DNA from: Psychrosphaera sp.
Lineage (GTDB): Bacteria > Pseudomonadota > Gammaproteobacteria > Enterobacterales > Alteromonadaceae
Direction: 5' to 3'
Assembly (NCBI GenBank): GCA_028098005.1
Contig: JAOHFM010000005.1
Span: forward strand, 1 to 57,640
Length of the DNA stretch: 57,640 nt
Shown: positions 9,800 to 19,367 of the stretch, piece after piece
Numbering within the stretch: the first letter of the stretch is position 1
Layout of the letters: each line of letters opens with the position of its first letter
Translations under genes and position numbers: made by a program
Notes under the pieces: generated by a model
Database searches by the model: none
The model's input: the letters and a program-made list of their open reading frames with translations, nothing else
Told to the model about the DNA's origin: nothing

Positions 9800-10125
9800 A
9801 TCAACCTCAGTTAACGTTACGCTAACATTTTTAAACGAATCTAAGATGTAGCTAAATTCGTGCCTGTATTGTAAGTATATGAAAATTATAGGTTGTTATA
9901 AAATAGTTGCCCAAAGTATTGTTATATTTCTTTTTAAGGCTGTAATTTTTACATTGTTATAGTGTTAATTATTCTTAAATTTAAACCTTTATCAAAAAAA
10001 TTACGCAAATATGTAATCTCTTTTTTTCTTAACTAGTTGTTACTAAAGCAGTTGTTCTCTGATCATGAATGCTGGCATAAACCTCGCTTTATCTAGGCAA
10101 TGTTCCAAGAGTAAGTAGGCTGTAT
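9800..10125. other. AT-rich divergent intergenic region
   Basis: 326 bases between the minus-strand phosphatase/lipid-kinase gene and the plus-strand orf-nhaA-gdhA operon. It must hold both promoters, but no convincing -35/-10 pair was found. Next to the lipid-kinase start is the compact symmetric element GTTAACGTTACGCTAAC (9809-9825, nested GTTA/TAAC palindromes), a possible operator. No ORF or RNA gene is supported. Confidence 0.35.
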
Positions 10126-10569
10126 ATGACATCAACTAACCCCAATCTTCCAAGTATCGTTTTTTTAGAAGCTGGCCAGTTTTACGCTGAATTAGCTAAT
10201 CATGTAGAGGATCTGTCGGTGAGACATGGGTTAATTAAGGTATCGAGTGTTTTTGATCAAATGAATGAGAAGTTAGCTAAGTGGCAAACAGAACAAAAAT
10301 TCACACCGCCCTTAAATGATTTATTTTGTAAGTGGAATAATCAATTACATCAAATCCGAGTGGGAAATACTTCTACTCCCGAGTTATCACTATTAGAGCA
10401 ACGTTTACAAGTAGAGTCTGCAAACCTCTCTAAGTTGAGAAAAGTGTTTCAAGAGTCTAAACCAGAACTAGAAAAGCGCTATATCGCTGATTTAATTGCT
10501 ACTTACTTCAACGTGGTTGATATCTTAACGAAAATGACTCGCAGCCAGAAAGGAGAATATTATGCATAA
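10126..10569 (+). CDS. Unknown small helical protein upstream of nhaA
   Basis: I do not recognise this 147-residue protein. It has no signal peptide and no membrane segment. It is predicted to be mostly alpha-helical, with heptad-like stretches (for example around 80-115, SLLEQRLQVESANLSKLRKV) and a mixed-charge composition, so it is a soluble cytoplasmic protein. Its last 8 bases overlap the start of nhaA (ATG at 10562, stop TAA 10567-10569), and the AAAGGAGA inside its 3' end is the ribosome binding site of nhaA. Translational coupling suggests a role with the antiporter or with the glutamate dehydrogenase that follows, but no function can be assigned. Confidence 0.7.
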   Translation: MTSTNPNLPSIVFLEAGQFYAELANHVEDLSVRHGLIKVSSVFDQMNEKLAKWQTEQKFTPPLNDLFCKWNNQLHQIRVGNTSTPELSLLEQRLQVESANLSKLRKVFQESKPELEKRYIADLIATYFNVVDILTKMTRSQKGEYYA

Positions 10570-11944
10570 GGAAGAAGTGGTGGTACCGACGATTGAAAAG
10601 AAGGTTGAAAAACTATTAACGCCTTTTCAACGCTTTATCGCTGACCAAACAACGAGTAGTAAAGTGCTATTACTAACAACTGTTGTAGCACTGATCTTTG
10701 CTAACTCCTCATATGCAGACGCTGTTTATTCAGGCCTTCATGGCATGGTGGGTTTTGCTATAAATGACAATTTGTATCAAATGTCCTTGTTACATTGGGT
10801 TAATGACGGTCTCATGGCGTTGTTTTTCTTGTTGTTGGGCATGGAGATAAAAAGAGAAGTATTAGTTGGAGACCTAAGTTCGCCCAGTAACTTAATTCCG
10901 GTTTTAGCTGCTGCAGCAGGGGGGATGTTTTTTCCTGCAATTATATTTGCTTCATTAAATGCAGGAACACCTTACATTGCTGGTTGGGGGATCCCAATGG
11001 CTACCGATACCGCCTTTGCAGTTGGTATTTTAGCTCTACTAGGGGCAAGAGCACCACTTGCTGCATTTTCATTTTTAACTGGCTTAGCCATTATTGATGA
11101 TATTGGTGCCATTATGGTTATTGCGATTTTTTACACAGACACAATCAATGCCCTATTTATTGGGCTCTCAGCAGTACTAACCGCTATGCTGTTTTTACTC
11201 AACTATTTAGGCATAAGAAAGCCGTTTTGGTACTTAGTAGTTGGTATTTTATTATGGTTGGCTGTTTTAAGCTCAGGTGTACACGCAACAATAGCGGGTA
11301 TATTAATAGCGGCGGCTATTCCGGCTCGACCTAAGTATAAAGCCTCTGTAATGGTTGAACGACTTGCTAAAGTCACACAACGGTTTCAGCGCTTAGTGAT
11401 CAACAGAGGGGCGAATCAACCGGTGCTTGCATCAAAGACTCAACACCAATTGGCCGATGAGCTTAAAGCGACGGCTAATCAAGCTACAACACCACTGAGG
11501 CGATGGGAAAAATTACTGCACACCCCCGTTGGTTTATTGGTCTTGCCTATTTTTGCCTTTTCAAATGCAGGTGTCCAACTTGATGCATCTAGTTTGAGTG
11601 CAACGCTTAATAGCACGTTAGCATGGGGAATTTTCTTGGGGCTTGTTGTGGGCAAGGGTATTGGTATTCCTCTGATGGTTTGGTTAACTATTAAAACTGG
11701 CATTGGCACATTACCAACTGGCTTGAATATGTGGCACATGGTTGGTTTGGGAATGTTAGGTGGAATAGGCTTCACTATGTCGATATTCATTACAGGTTTA
11801 GGCTTTGCAGGAGATTTAGCCACTCAAGAAATTGCCAAGACCGCAATTCTTTTCACCTCTTTATTTGCAGGTGTGTTAGGTTATATTTTGTTCAAAGTCG
11901 CGCCTTCAAATAAAGTTAAAAAAGGGAATCAGTATGCCGGATAG
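10562..11944 (+). CDS. nhaA: Na+/H+ antiporter NhaA
   Basis: An inner-membrane antiporter that extrudes Na+ (or Li+) in exchange for protons. Family signatures are clear: LLGMEIKREVL, MATDTAFAVG with Asp149, and the ion-binding pair in LAIIDDIGA (Asp179, Asp180), within about 12 hydrophobic helices. At 460 residues it is longer than E. coli NhaA (388) because of a cytoplasmic loop insert at about 255-320 (charged, between helices in the second half) and a slightly longer N-terminus. AAAGGAGA precedes the ATG. The gene overlaps both neighbours: 8 bases with the upstream orf and 11 bases with gdhA, making a tightly coupled three-gene operon. A Na+ exporter fits a marine organism. Confidence 0.95.
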   Translation: MHKEEVVVPTIEKKVEKLLTPFQRFIADQTTSSKVLLLTTVVALIFANSSYADAVYSGLHGMVGFAINDNLYQMSLLHWVNDGLMALFFLLLGMEIKREVLVGDLSSPSNLIPVLAAAAGGMFFPAIIFASLNAGTPYIAGWGIPMATDTAFAVGILALLGARAPLAAFSFLTGLAIIDDIGAIMVIAIFYTDTINALFIGLSAVLTAMLFLLNYLGIRKPFWYLVVGILLWLAVLSSGVHATIAGILIAAAIPARPKYKASVMVERLAKVTQRFQRLVINRGANQPVLASKTQHQLADELKATANQATTPLRRWEKLLHTPVGLLVLPIFAFSNAGVQLDASSLSATLNSTLAWGIFLGLVVGKGIGIPLMVWLTIKTGIGTLPTGLNMWHMVGLGMLGGIGFTMSIFITGLGFAGDLATQEIAKTAILFTSLFAGVLGYILFKVAPSNKVKKGNQYAG

Positions 11945-13292
11945 CCAATATATATCTGAATTAAAACAGCGTATTCAAGACCGTAACCCAAATCAAAAAG
12001 AGTTTATGCAAGCGGTAACAGAAATATTAGACAATGTTGCTGGTGAACTGAATGATAATGAGGAGTACCGACGTTATCGTATTTTTGAACGTTTAACTGA
12101 ACCAGACAGAATAATATCCTTTAAAGTTGAATGGTTAGATGACGATGGCTGTGCACAAATAAATCGTGGTTGGCGTGTGCAACAATCTAATTTAATAGGA
12201 CCTTACAAAGGAGGCTTGCGTTTTCACCCTACGGTGAGTGAGTCGGTAATAAAGTTTTTGGCATTTGAACAGTGTTTTAAAAACGCACTGACGGGTCTGC
12301 CTCTTGGCGGTGGTAAAGGCGGTTCTGACTTTAACCCGAAAGGAAAAAGTGACCATGAGATAATGAGTTTTTGCCAAGCGTTTATGACTCAACTTTATCG
12401 TTATATTGGTGCAAATGTAGACGTACCGGCAGGCGATATTAATGTGGGGGCAAGAGAGATTGGCTTTCTATATGGTCAATACAGAAAAATTAGAAATCAG
12501 TTTAGCGGTGTTTTAACCGGTAAAGCGTTGGAAATGGGTGGGAGTTTAGTTCGAACAGAAGCCACAGGTTTTGGTGTTATCTATTTTCTAAAGCACGTGC
12601 TTGCATTAAAGAGTATGACTCTTGAAGGTCTTAAAGTAACAGTGTCAGGCGCGGGCAATGTGGCGCTTTATGCAGCAAAAAAAGCGTTAGAAAATAAAGC
12701 GAAGGTCATTACTCTTTCAAATTCTAGGGGAGTACTTCACAAGCCAAAGGGCTTTACTGATAGTGATATTGACTGGCTTATAAAGTATGACAACATAAAA
12801 GATAATACTCTGCTTTCGTTTTCAGAAGAAGCTTCTGAAAAGTCGGAAGTGGAATGGCGCACCGGAGAAAAGCCTTGGCAATTTGAATGTGACGTTGCAA
12901 TTCCGTGCGCTACTCAAAATGAAATGAATGGCGAAGAAGCACAGCAATTAATAGGAAATGGCTGCCAAGTGGTTATTTGTGGCGCTAATATGCCTTGTAC
13001 ATCTGAAGCGATAACGGCCATTCATAATGCTAACAATTGTTGTTATATACCAGGAAAAGCATCAAATGCTGGTGGCGTTGCAGTTTCAGGATTGGAGATG
13101 TCTCAGAATGCAGGTTTTGAAAGCCAAACGTTTGAATACCTAGATGGTCGTTTACAAGACATAATGAAACATATTCACTCTCAGTGCGCTGAATGCGGGA
13201 AAACCGAAAAAGGCACAGTAGATTATGAAAAAGGCGCAAGTATTGCTGGTTTTCATATTTTGGCAAAAGCGATGTTAGCGCAAGGGGTATAA
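11934..13292 (+). CDS. gdhA: NADP-type glutamate dehydrogenase
   Basis: It catalyses 2-oxoglutarate + NH4+ + NADPH to glutamate. The length (452 residues) and motifs match the hexameric small NADP-specific class: PYKGGLRFHPTV, the catalytic-lysine region LPLGGGKGGSDFNPKG, DVPAGDINVGAREIGFLYG, and a Rossmann segment VSGAGNVALYAAKKA. The ATG lies within the last codons of nhaA (11-base overlap), so translation is probably coupled. Coupling GDH to a Na+/H+ antiporter is uncommon. The function may be linked to ammonium availability, given glnK-amtB about 4.5 kb away, but they are not in the same transcript. The NADP preference is inferred from similarity to the GdhA class. Confidence 0.95.
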   Translation: MPDSQYISELKQRIQDRNPNQKEFMQAVTEILDNVAGELNDNEEYRRYRIFERLTEPDRIISFKVEWLDDDGCAQINRGWRVQQSNLIGPYKGGLRFHPTVSESVIKFLAFEQCFKNALTGLPLGGGKGGSDFNPKGKSDHEIMSFCQAFMTQLYRYIGANVDVPAGDINVGAREIGFLYGQYRKIRNQFSGVLTGKALEMGGSLVRTEATGFGVIYFLKHVLALKSMTLEGLKVTVSGAGNVALYAAKKALENKAKVITLSNSRGVLHKPKGFTDSDIDWLIKYDNIKDNTLLSFSEEASEKSEVEWRTGEKPWQFECDVAIPCATQNEMNGEEAQQLIGNGCQVVICGANMPCTSEAITAIHNANNCCYIPGKASNAGGVAVSGLEMSQNAGFESQTFEYLDGRLQDIMKHIHSQCAECGKTEKGTVDYEKGASIAGFHILAKAMLAQGV

Positions 13293-13365
13293 GGCTTGAA
13301 ACGCCTTCTATAGCAACAAAATAGCAAAAAAAAGGTGGTTTTTGTCGATAATAAGCAAACAACTG

Positions 13366-13394
13366 TTGAATTTTAGAAATAGGTTCCATAGGAT
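13366..13394 (+). promoter_or_regulatory. Candidate sigma-70 promoter of hupB
   Basis: TTGAAT (13366-13371) and TAGGAT (13389-13394) are separated by 17 bases and lie 30 bases upstream of the hupB start. Each hexamer matches the consensus at four of six positions, so this is a moderate candidate. Confidence 0.35.
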
Positions 13395-13423
13395 AAGCCT
13401 TGTCTCAACTAAAGGATAAAATA

Positions 13424-13699
13424 ATGAACAAAAGTGAACTAATCGAAAAAATGGCACAAAGTGCTGACATGACTAAAGCTGATGCAGAACGTGCACTTAA
13501 CAGCCTAGTTTCTACAGTAACTGAAGAACTTGCTAAAGGCGGCGACGTTTCTTTAGTTGGTTTCGGTACTTTCAAAGTTAACGACCGTGCAGCTCGCACA
13601 GGCCGTAACCCACAAACTGGTGAAACTATTCAAATTGCTGCTGCTAAAGTTCCTGCTTTCAAAGCTGGTAAAGCAATCAAAGATGCAGTTAACGCATAA
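13424..13699 (+). CDS. hupB: DNA-binding protein HU-beta
   Basis: A nucleoid-associated protein of 91 residues that bends DNA as a dimer. The start is the ATG at 13424 ([12 protein letters not shown]), with AAAGGAT upstream; the open frame extends to an earlier codon at 13400, but family proteins begin with MNKS. The DNA-binding arm [15 protein letters not shown] and the C-terminal [19 protein letters not shown] are diagnostic and are closer to E. coli HupB than HupA. It is a single gene with its own candidate promoter and a strong terminator. Codon use is noticeably more biased than in its neighbours, as expected for high expression. Confidence 0.95.
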   Translation: MNKSELIEKMAQSADMTKADAERALNSLVSTVTEELAKGGDVSLVGFGTFKVNDRAARTGRNPQTGETIQIAAAKVPAFKAGKAIKDAVNA

Positions 13700-13725
13700 T
13701 TTACCGAGTCTCTCGATAAGTTGAC

Positions 13726-13753
13726 AAAAAAAGCCTCATTTGAGGCTTTTTTT
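13726..13753 (+). terminator. Rho-independent terminator of hupB
   Basis: A-run followed by GCCTC, loop ATTT, GAGGC and seven Ts (stem 13733-13746). It is a canonical intrinsic terminator 30 bases after the hupB stop, and the flanking A-run would let it work weakly in the other direction too. Confidence 0.9.
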
Positions 13754-13805
13754 ATATCAGCAACTAAATATTTCTGTACATTACTAAATCGTTAGTTAAA
13801 ATAAA

Positions 13806-13820
13806 TGAGAATCATTCTCA
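13806..13820. promoter_or_regulatory. Fur box upstream of fbpA
   Basis: TGAGAAT-C-ATTCTCA is a perfect 7-1-7 palindrome matching the Fur core (TGATAATCATTATCA) at most positions. It lies 36 bases upstream of the fbpA ATG, where bound Fe-Fur would block transcription of the iron importer in iron-replete cells. Confidence 0.88.
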
Positions 13821-13855
13821 ATTAGAAAATAGATAACACTAACAAAGGGTACATA

Positions 13856-14869
13856 ATGAAACGTATATTTTTAGTCGCATTAACACTTTTCACTTCTTTG
13901 ACCTCAACCACTGCGTTCAGTGCAGAAACTGTAAATATCTATTCTTTCCGTCAACCATTTCTTATTGAACCAATTTTAGAACAGTTTACCGCTGAAACTG
14001 GCATTAAGGCTAAAGTCGTTTTTTCAAAAAAAGGCTTAATTGAGCGCTTGAAAAGAGAAGGAAAGTATAGCCCTGCGGATGTTGTATTAACTTCTGACTT
14101 TAATAAGCTTTTACAGTTAAAGAGTGAAGGTTTAACACAAGAAGTAAAATCTGACAGTATAAATAAAAATGTACCAAGCCAGTTTAGGGACGAAGCTGGC
14201 CATTGGGTTGCTCTGACAAAGCGTGCTAGATCTCTATATGTTAGCAAAGGCTCTAATTTAGATACATCAGCAATCTCTTATGAAGATCTTTCAAGTGACG
14301 CGTTATCAGGAAAGATATGCACTAGAAGTGGTAAACACCCGTATAACCTAGGTCTAATTGCATCTATGATTGCTCATCATGGTGAAGCTGAAACAGAAAC
14401 TTGGTTAAAAGGAGTTAAAAATAATTTAGCCCGTAAACCACAAGGTAATGACAGAGCTCAAGTAAAAGCAATTAAAGAAGGGCTTTGTGAAGTTTCTTTA
14501 GGAAATAGCTATTACTATGGCAAAATGTTAACTGATGAAAATCAAAAGGCATGGGCGGATGCGGTAAACCTAGTGTTTCCAAATCAGACAAACCGCGGTG
14601 CACACATAAATGTATCTGGTGCAGTGGTAACTAAATATGCACCTAATAAAGCAAGTGCTGAAAAATTAATTGCTTATTTAGTGGGTAAATCGGCACAAGA
14701 ACAATACGCATCAGTTAATATGGAATACCCTGTTAACCCAAATGTTAAACCATCTAAAATGGTTTTGAGCTGGGGTGAATTTAAAGAAGACAATATTTCT
14801 TTAACAGACGTTGCTAAGTATAGAGCGCAAGCTTTACAATTGGTTGATAAAGTAAAATTTGATTTATAA
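13856..14869 (+). CDS. fbpA: Periplasmic ferric-iron-binding protein FbpA
   Basis: The substrate-binding component of an Fe3+ ABC importer, 337 residues. A signal peptide ends at about residue 22 (AFSA). The mature N-terminus ETVNIYSFRQPFLIEPILEQF is typical of the FbpA/FutA/HitA group, and the tyrosine cluster in GNSYYYGKM (Tyr219-221) supplies the Fe-coordinating side chains. GNDRAQVKAIKEG and RGAHINVSG are further family segments. It is the first gene of fbpABC, preceded by a Fur box; the 18 bases to fbpB imply one transcript. Confidence 0.94.
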   Translation: MKRIFLVALTLFTSLTSTTAFSAETVNIYSFRQPFLIEPILEQFTAETGIKAKVVFSKKGLIERLKREGKYSPADVVLTSDFNKLLQLKSEGLTQEVKSDSINKNVPSQFRDEAGHWVALTKRARSLYVSKGSNLDTSAISYEDLSSDALSGKICTRSGKHPYNLGLIASMIAHHGEAETETWLKGVKNNLARKPQGNDRAQVKAIKEGLCEVSLGNSYYYGKMLTDENQKAWADAVNLVFPNQTNRGAHINVSGAVVTKYAPNKASAEKLIAYLVGKSAQEQYASVNMEYPVNPNVKPSKMVLSWGEFKEDNISLTDVAKYRAQALQLVDKVKFDL

Positions 14870-14887
14870 CATCTTATTATTTAAAAC

Positions 14888-16519
14888 ATGCATTTGAAAT
14901 TTAATAGGCTGACCTTTGCGTCAGCCTTTCTTGCTTTACTCATCGCCTTACCTATTTTTGCGCTGCTGTTAACAGCCATGACAGAGACAGGACAAAGTTT
15001 TGAGCACATAAAAGATACTGTACTTGCTGACTATATTGTTAACACCGTGTTGTTAATGACGTTGGTAGGTATTATCGTAACTTTAGTAGGTGTTCCGTTA
15101 GCTTGGTTAATTGCATGTTGCGACTTCACCGGAAAACACCTTTTTAATTGGGCTTTAGTATTACCTTTGGCAATGCCGGGTTATTTAATTGCATACACCT
15201 ACACTGACCTGCTTGATTATGCAGGACCCGTTCAATCCTTTTTGAGAAGCACCTTTGGCTGGTCATCGCCCGATGACTATTGGTTTTTTGAAATTAGATC
15301 GTTAGGTGGGGCGGCTGCCATGCTGTCTTTGGTGTTGTTTCCTTATGTTTACCTTATGGCTAAAGCCAACTTTCTAAACCAAAATGCATCGCTAACCTTA
15401 GCGGCTAGGACCTTAGGCTATTCACCGCTAAAAAGTTTCTTTTCGGTATCATTGCCTATTGCTAAAAACTCAATCGTTGCCGCAATTTCATTAGTATTAA
15501 TGGAAACCATCGCTGACTTTGCTACCGTGTATTACTTTGCAGTAAACACCTTAACAACTGCTGTATACGACACTTGGTTAGGTTATTACGACTTAGCCAG
15601 CGCCGCTAAAATTTCAATGCTAATGATTGTTGGTGTGTTTGCGCTGATTATTTTAGAACATAAAACCAACAAAAGAGGCAAAGATAGCAATAGCGCTAAA
15701 ATGTCGGTTCAGCCTCTTAAATACAAATTAAATGGTAAGCAAAACGTATTTGCATTCATTTTTTGTAGTCTAATCTTTGTGCTTGGTTTTGCGGTGCCAG
15801 CATTAACCTTGTTTAGCTATGCTATTGATTATTATCATGAGGTGTGGTCAATGGATGTTATTCTGTACGCGTGGAATAGCACATATATTGCTATTGCTGT
15901 CGCATTAATTAGTTTATTAATATCTTTAGTGATTAATGTTGCTCTACGAGAAAACAAATCAATCTCTAATCAATCTTGGTTTAATCTAGCAAATATGGGT
16001 TATGCAGTGCCAGGCACGGTTTTAGCAATTGCGGTTATTATTCCTTTTAGTGGAATGGATCATTGGCTAAATAGCGCGGCTGAATCATTTGGCATTGAAG
16101 CTCCAGGACTCATATTAAGTGGTACCGTTGTAGCCATTATATTTACTCATATTGTTAGATTTGCAGCGGTGGCGAACAACAATATAAAAGCTAATTTTCA
16201 ACAACTGAATAAAAGCTACGATTGGGCGGCTAAAAGTTTAGGTGCCAAGCCAAGTAAGCTATTTAAGCAAGTTCATTGGCCACTGTTAAAACGTAGTGCT
16301 TTGGTGGCGGGGTTGTTAATTTTTGTAGAAAGTATGAAGGAGCTTCCAGCGGCCCTGTTGCTAAGACCTTTTGACTTTGAAACACTGCCAACTTATGTAT
16401 TTCAATTTGCTAGTGATGAGCAACTTGAGCAAGCTGCTTTAGGGGCAATACTCATTGTATTGGTAGGTTTGATACCGTTAATTTTTATTAACCGCTCTAT
16501 AGAACAAAAACAGAATTAG
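14888..16519 (+). CDS. fbpB: Ferric-iron ABC transporter permease FbpB
   Basis: An inner-membrane permease of 543 residues with two fused binding-protein-dependent transport domains (about 12 helices). EAA-loop-type motifs appear in each half: AARTLGYSPLKSFFSVSLP near 175-193 and AAKSLGAKPSKLFKQVHWP near 448-466, which dock to the ATPase. The duplicated architecture and about 540-residue length are usual for FbpB/SfuB. It sits between fbpA and fbpC with short gaps (18 and 9 bases) and is under the same Fur-controlled promoter. Confidence 0.94.
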   Translation: MHLKFNRLTFASAFLALLIALPIFALLLTAMTETGQSFEHIKDTVLADYIVNTVLLMTLVGIIVTLVGVPLAWLIACCDFTGKHLFNWALVLPLAMPGYLIAYTYTDLLDYAGPVQSFLRSTFGWSSPDDYWFFEIRSLGGAAAMLSLVLFPYVYLMAKANFLNQNASLTLAARTLGYSPLKSFFSVSLPIAKNSIVAAISLVLMETIADFATVYYFAVNTLTTAVYDTWLGYYDLASAAKISMLMIVGVFALIILEHKTNKRGKDSNSAKMSVQPLKYKLNGKQNVFAFIFCSLIFVLGFAVPALTLFSYAIDYYHEVWSMDVILYAWNSTYIAIAVALISLLISLVINVALRENKSISNQSWFNLANMGYAVPGTVLAIAVIIPFSGMDHWLNSAAESFGIEAPGLILSGTVVAIIFTHIVRFAAVANNNIKANFQQLNKSYDWAAKSLGAKPSKLFKQVHWPLLKRSALVAGLLIFVESMKELPAALLLRPFDFETLPTYVFQFASDEQLEQAALGAILIVLVGLIPLIFINRSIEQKQN

Positions 16520-16528
16520 GAAGCTTTC

Positions 16529-17581
16529 ATGTCGTTGCTATCAATTAAAAACCTCTCTGTAAATTATGGTGATCATGCTGTAATTAAGGGGTTAGATCTG
16601 TCTATTGCGAGTGGCGAAATTGTAGCGCTGTTTGGCCCTTCAGGAAGCGGGAAAAGTACAATTTTAAAAGCGGTTACTGGTTTGCTTAAGCAAACAACAG
16701 GCGATGTAATTCTGTCTGGCAAAGTATTGAACTCAAGTGCGGTTAATCTACCAACTGAACAGCGTAACATTGGGCTTATATTTCAAGACTATGCGTTGTT
16801 TCCTCATTTGACAGTATTTGAGAATATTATTTTTGGGATCCAGAGTGTTGAGAAAAAAGCTCGTAACAAAAAAGGGGATGAGCTTTTATCCTTAATAAAA
16901 ATGGCTGAGTATAAAAATACCTACCCTCATCAATTATCTGGTGGACAACAACAACGGGTCGCGATTGCGAGAGCATTGGCAACAGAGCCAGACTTACTAT
17001 TGTTTGATGAAGCTTTTTCTAATCTAGACCCTCAGTTCCGCTTTGAGTTGATAGAAGAAATTAGAGACATTTTAAAATCGACCAAAACCGCCGCTCTTTT
17101 TGTGACTCATAACCAGAATGAAGCTTTTATTTTCTGTGACAAAATAGCTGTTTTACACCAAGGTGAAATAGCCCAAATAGACACGCCTTCCGATTTATTT
17201 GATTACCCTGTTAATAAATTTGTTACGGAGTTTTTAGGTGCTGGTGTTTGGTTACCCGCAGTCATTAAAAGTGAATTTGAGTTGCAAAGTGAATGGGGTC
17301 CGTTGCCCTATAAAGGCAAGGTAGATTTGAGTAAACGAGTAGGTGAAACAGTAAAAGTTTACCTTAGGCCTCATCAAATTGGTTTAAAAGATCTTGTTGA
17401 TAATGGCACAGATACCGTCAGCCCATCATTTTCCATCGTAAGTGAGCGCTTTGTTGGTGAATTTTATGAGAGCACACTTACTTGGCATGATCAGTCAATC
17501 AAGGTAAGAACACACGATTCATTTTATAATCAAAAAGTAAGAGTTAGAATTAAGCAGCCTATCAAACAAGTTTACTTTTAG
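16529..17581 (+). CDS. fbpC: Ferric-iron ABC transporter ATPase FbpC
   Basis: The cytoplasmic ATPase of the iron importer, 350 residues. Walker A is GPSGSGKST (36-44), the Q-loop lies in IFQDYALFPH, the signature is LSGGQQQ (136-142), Walker B is LLLFDEA (156-162) followed by the D-loop SNLD, and the switch histidine is in VTHNQ. The Walker B glutamate is followed by Ala where many relatives have Pro. The C-terminal about 110 residues form a TOBE-like regulatory domain (VYLRPHQIGL). It is the last gene of fbpABC, followed by an intrinsic terminator. Confidence 0.94.
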   Translation: MSLLSIKNLSVNYGDHAVIKGLDLSIASGEIVALFGPSGSGKSTILKAVTGLLKQTTGDVILSGKVLNSSAVNLPTEQRNIGLIFQDYALFPHLTVFENIIFGIQSVEKKARNKKGDELLSLIKMAEYKNTYPHQLSGGQQQRVAIARALATEPDLLLFDEAFSNLDPQFRFELIEEIRDILKSTKTAALFVTHNQNEAFIFCDKIAVLHQGEIAQIDTPSDLFDYPVNKFVTEFLGAGVWLPAVIKSEFELQSEWGPLPYKGKVDLSKRVGETVKVYLRPHQIGLKDLVDNGTDTVSPSFSIVSERFVGEFYESTLTWHDQSIKVRTHDSFYNQKVRVRIKQPIKQVYF

Positions 17582-17608
17582 AGTGATTGCACCAAATATA
17601 TAAAACTT

Positions 17609-17633
17609 AGCACCATTTTGGTGCTTTTTTTTT
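17609..17633 (+). terminator. Rho-independent terminator of fbpABC
   Basis: AGCACC (17609-17614), loop ATTTT, GGTGCT (17620-17625), then eight Ts. It lies 27 bases after the fbpC stop. Confidence 0.9.
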
Positions 17634-17667
17634 GCCCTAAAATCGAGTAATTAGTTATTTGATTTAA

Positions 17668-18072
<405 letters not shown>

Positions 18073-18080
18073 GGGGTGAC

Positions 18081-19343
18081 ATGGAAGTACAAATTTCTCA
18101 TTTACAATATGCAATTGATACGTTTTATTTTTTAGTTTGTGGCGCATTAGTTATGTGGATGGCCGCAGGCTTTTCAATGTTAGAAGCGGGCTTAGTTAGG
18201 TCTAAAAATACGACGGAAATATTAACAAAAAATATCGCGTTATATTCAATTTCCTGTGTCATGTATTTGCTTTGTGGTTACGCCATAATGTACGACGGAG
18301 GGCTAGGTTTAGTTGCAATTGAAACTATTAAAGAGTCTGAGGTGTTAGCTTCTTTTGCCGAAAAAGAAAATCCAATTCTAGGTGATGCAATATATTCATC
18401 TGCTTCGGACTTTTTCTTTCAAGTAGTCTTCGTAGCAACCGCGATGTCGATTGTTTCTGGAGCGGTAGCAGAGCGCATGAAGTTATGGGCTTTCTTAGCA
18501 TTTGCGGTGGTGATGACCGGAGTGATATATCCAGTAGAAGGTGCTTGGACCTGGAATGGCGCATCAGTGTTTGGCCTGTTTAAACTTGAAGATTTAGGTT
18601 TCTCTGATTTTGCTGGTTCAGGCATAGTGCATATGGCTGGCGCTTCTGCAGCCTTGTCTGGCGTGCTCTTTTTGGGGGCTAGAACGGGTAAATATACACC
18701 AACAGGCAAAGCCGTGGCTATTCCTGGAGCTAATATGCCACTTGCAGCTTTAGGTACATTTATTTTATGGATGGGCTGGTTTGGCTTTAATGGTGGCTCA
18801 GTACTCAAGCTGTCGGATATTGGCAGTGCCAATAGTGTTGCAATGGTATTCTTAAATACCAACGCGGCCGCTGCAAGTGGAGTTATAGGCGCATTACTAA
18901 CGAGTATGGTTTTATTCAAAAAAGCGGATTTAACCATGGCCCTAAATGGTGCGTTAGCCGGACTCGTTGTCATTACTGCAGAGCCTTCAACACCAACCGC
19001 TTTAACTGCGAGTCTATTTGGCCTAATAGCCGGTGTTGTCGTGGTATTCTCAATCCTGGGATTAGATAAATTGCGAATAGATGATCCGGTAGGTGCTATT
19101 TCTGTTCATGGTGTTGTTGGTTTGTTGGGCTTACTTATTGTTCCAATTACTAACCCTGAAGTTTTACTAGTGGGGCAAATTGCCGGCGCATTAACGATAT
19201 TTGTTTGGGTATTTGTTAGCAGCTCACTAGTTTGGTTTATATTGGACAAAGTTGTTGGCTTAAGGGTAACTAAACAGCAAGAATATGAAGGTGTAGACCG
19301 CTCAGAATGTGGAGTCGATGCTTACCCAGAGTTCATTAAGTAA
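18081..19343 (+). CDS. amtB: Ammonium transporter AmtB
   Basis: A polytopic inner-membrane channel of 420 residues (11 helices expected) that conducts ammonium, the substrate of GlnK control. Family signatures are visible: the N-terminal GALVMWMAAGFSMLEAGLVR, the pore histidines in SGIVHMAGASAALSG and ISVHGVVGLLG, and the FLNTNAAAASG segment. No cleavable signal is obvious, unlike E. coli AmtB. The ribosome site is GGGGGTGAC, in the short gap after glnK. The 3' end, including the stop, is contained in an 11-bp perfect hairpin. Confidence 0.93.
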   Translation: MEVQISHLQYAIDTFYFLVCGALVMWMAAGFSMLEAGLVRSKNTTEILTKNIALYSISCVMYLLCGYAIMYDGGLGLVAIETIKESEVLASFAEKENPILGDAIYSSASDFFFQVVFVATAMSIVSGAVAERMKLWAFLAFAVVMTGVIYPVEGAWTWNGASVFGLFKLEDLGFSDFAGSGIVHMAGASAALSGVLFLGARTGKYTPTGKAVAIPGANMPLAALGTFILWMGWFGFNGGSVLKLSDIGSANSVAMVFLNTNAAAASGVIGALLTSMVLFKKADLTMALNGALAGLVVITAEPSTPTALTASLFGLIAGVVVVFSILGLDKLRIDDPVGAISVHGVVGLLGLLIVPITNPEVLLVGQIAGALTIFVWVFVSSSLVWFILDKVVGLRVTKQQEYEGVDRSECGVDAYPEFIK

Positions 19344-19353
19344 TGAACTCTGG
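19326..19353. terminator. 11-bp perfect inverted repeat across the amtB stop
   Basis: CCAGAGTTCAT (19326-19336), loop TAAGTA, ATGAACTCTGG (19343-19353). The stop codon of amtB is inside it. The 12-base palindrome AGCCTTAAGGCT follows at 19358-19369, reaching the stop of the convergent receiver-GGDEF gene. There is no T-run on either strand. A bidirectional transcript end or 3' stabiliser is likely. Confidence 0.55.
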
Positions 19354-19367
19354 CCTGAGCCTTAAGG

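Noticed and set aside
9809..9825. GTTAACGTTACGCTAAC as a strong operator
   Set aside because: It is symmetric only in short nested pieces and lies very near a start codon in AT-rich DNA; noted with the intergenic region but not claimed as a regulatory site.
18419..18973. 184-codon open frame antisense to amtB
   Set aside because: It is a shadow of the amtB reading frame, with composition (Pro/Ala/Thr-rich) expected from reversing membrane codons, and no ribosome site or family pattern.
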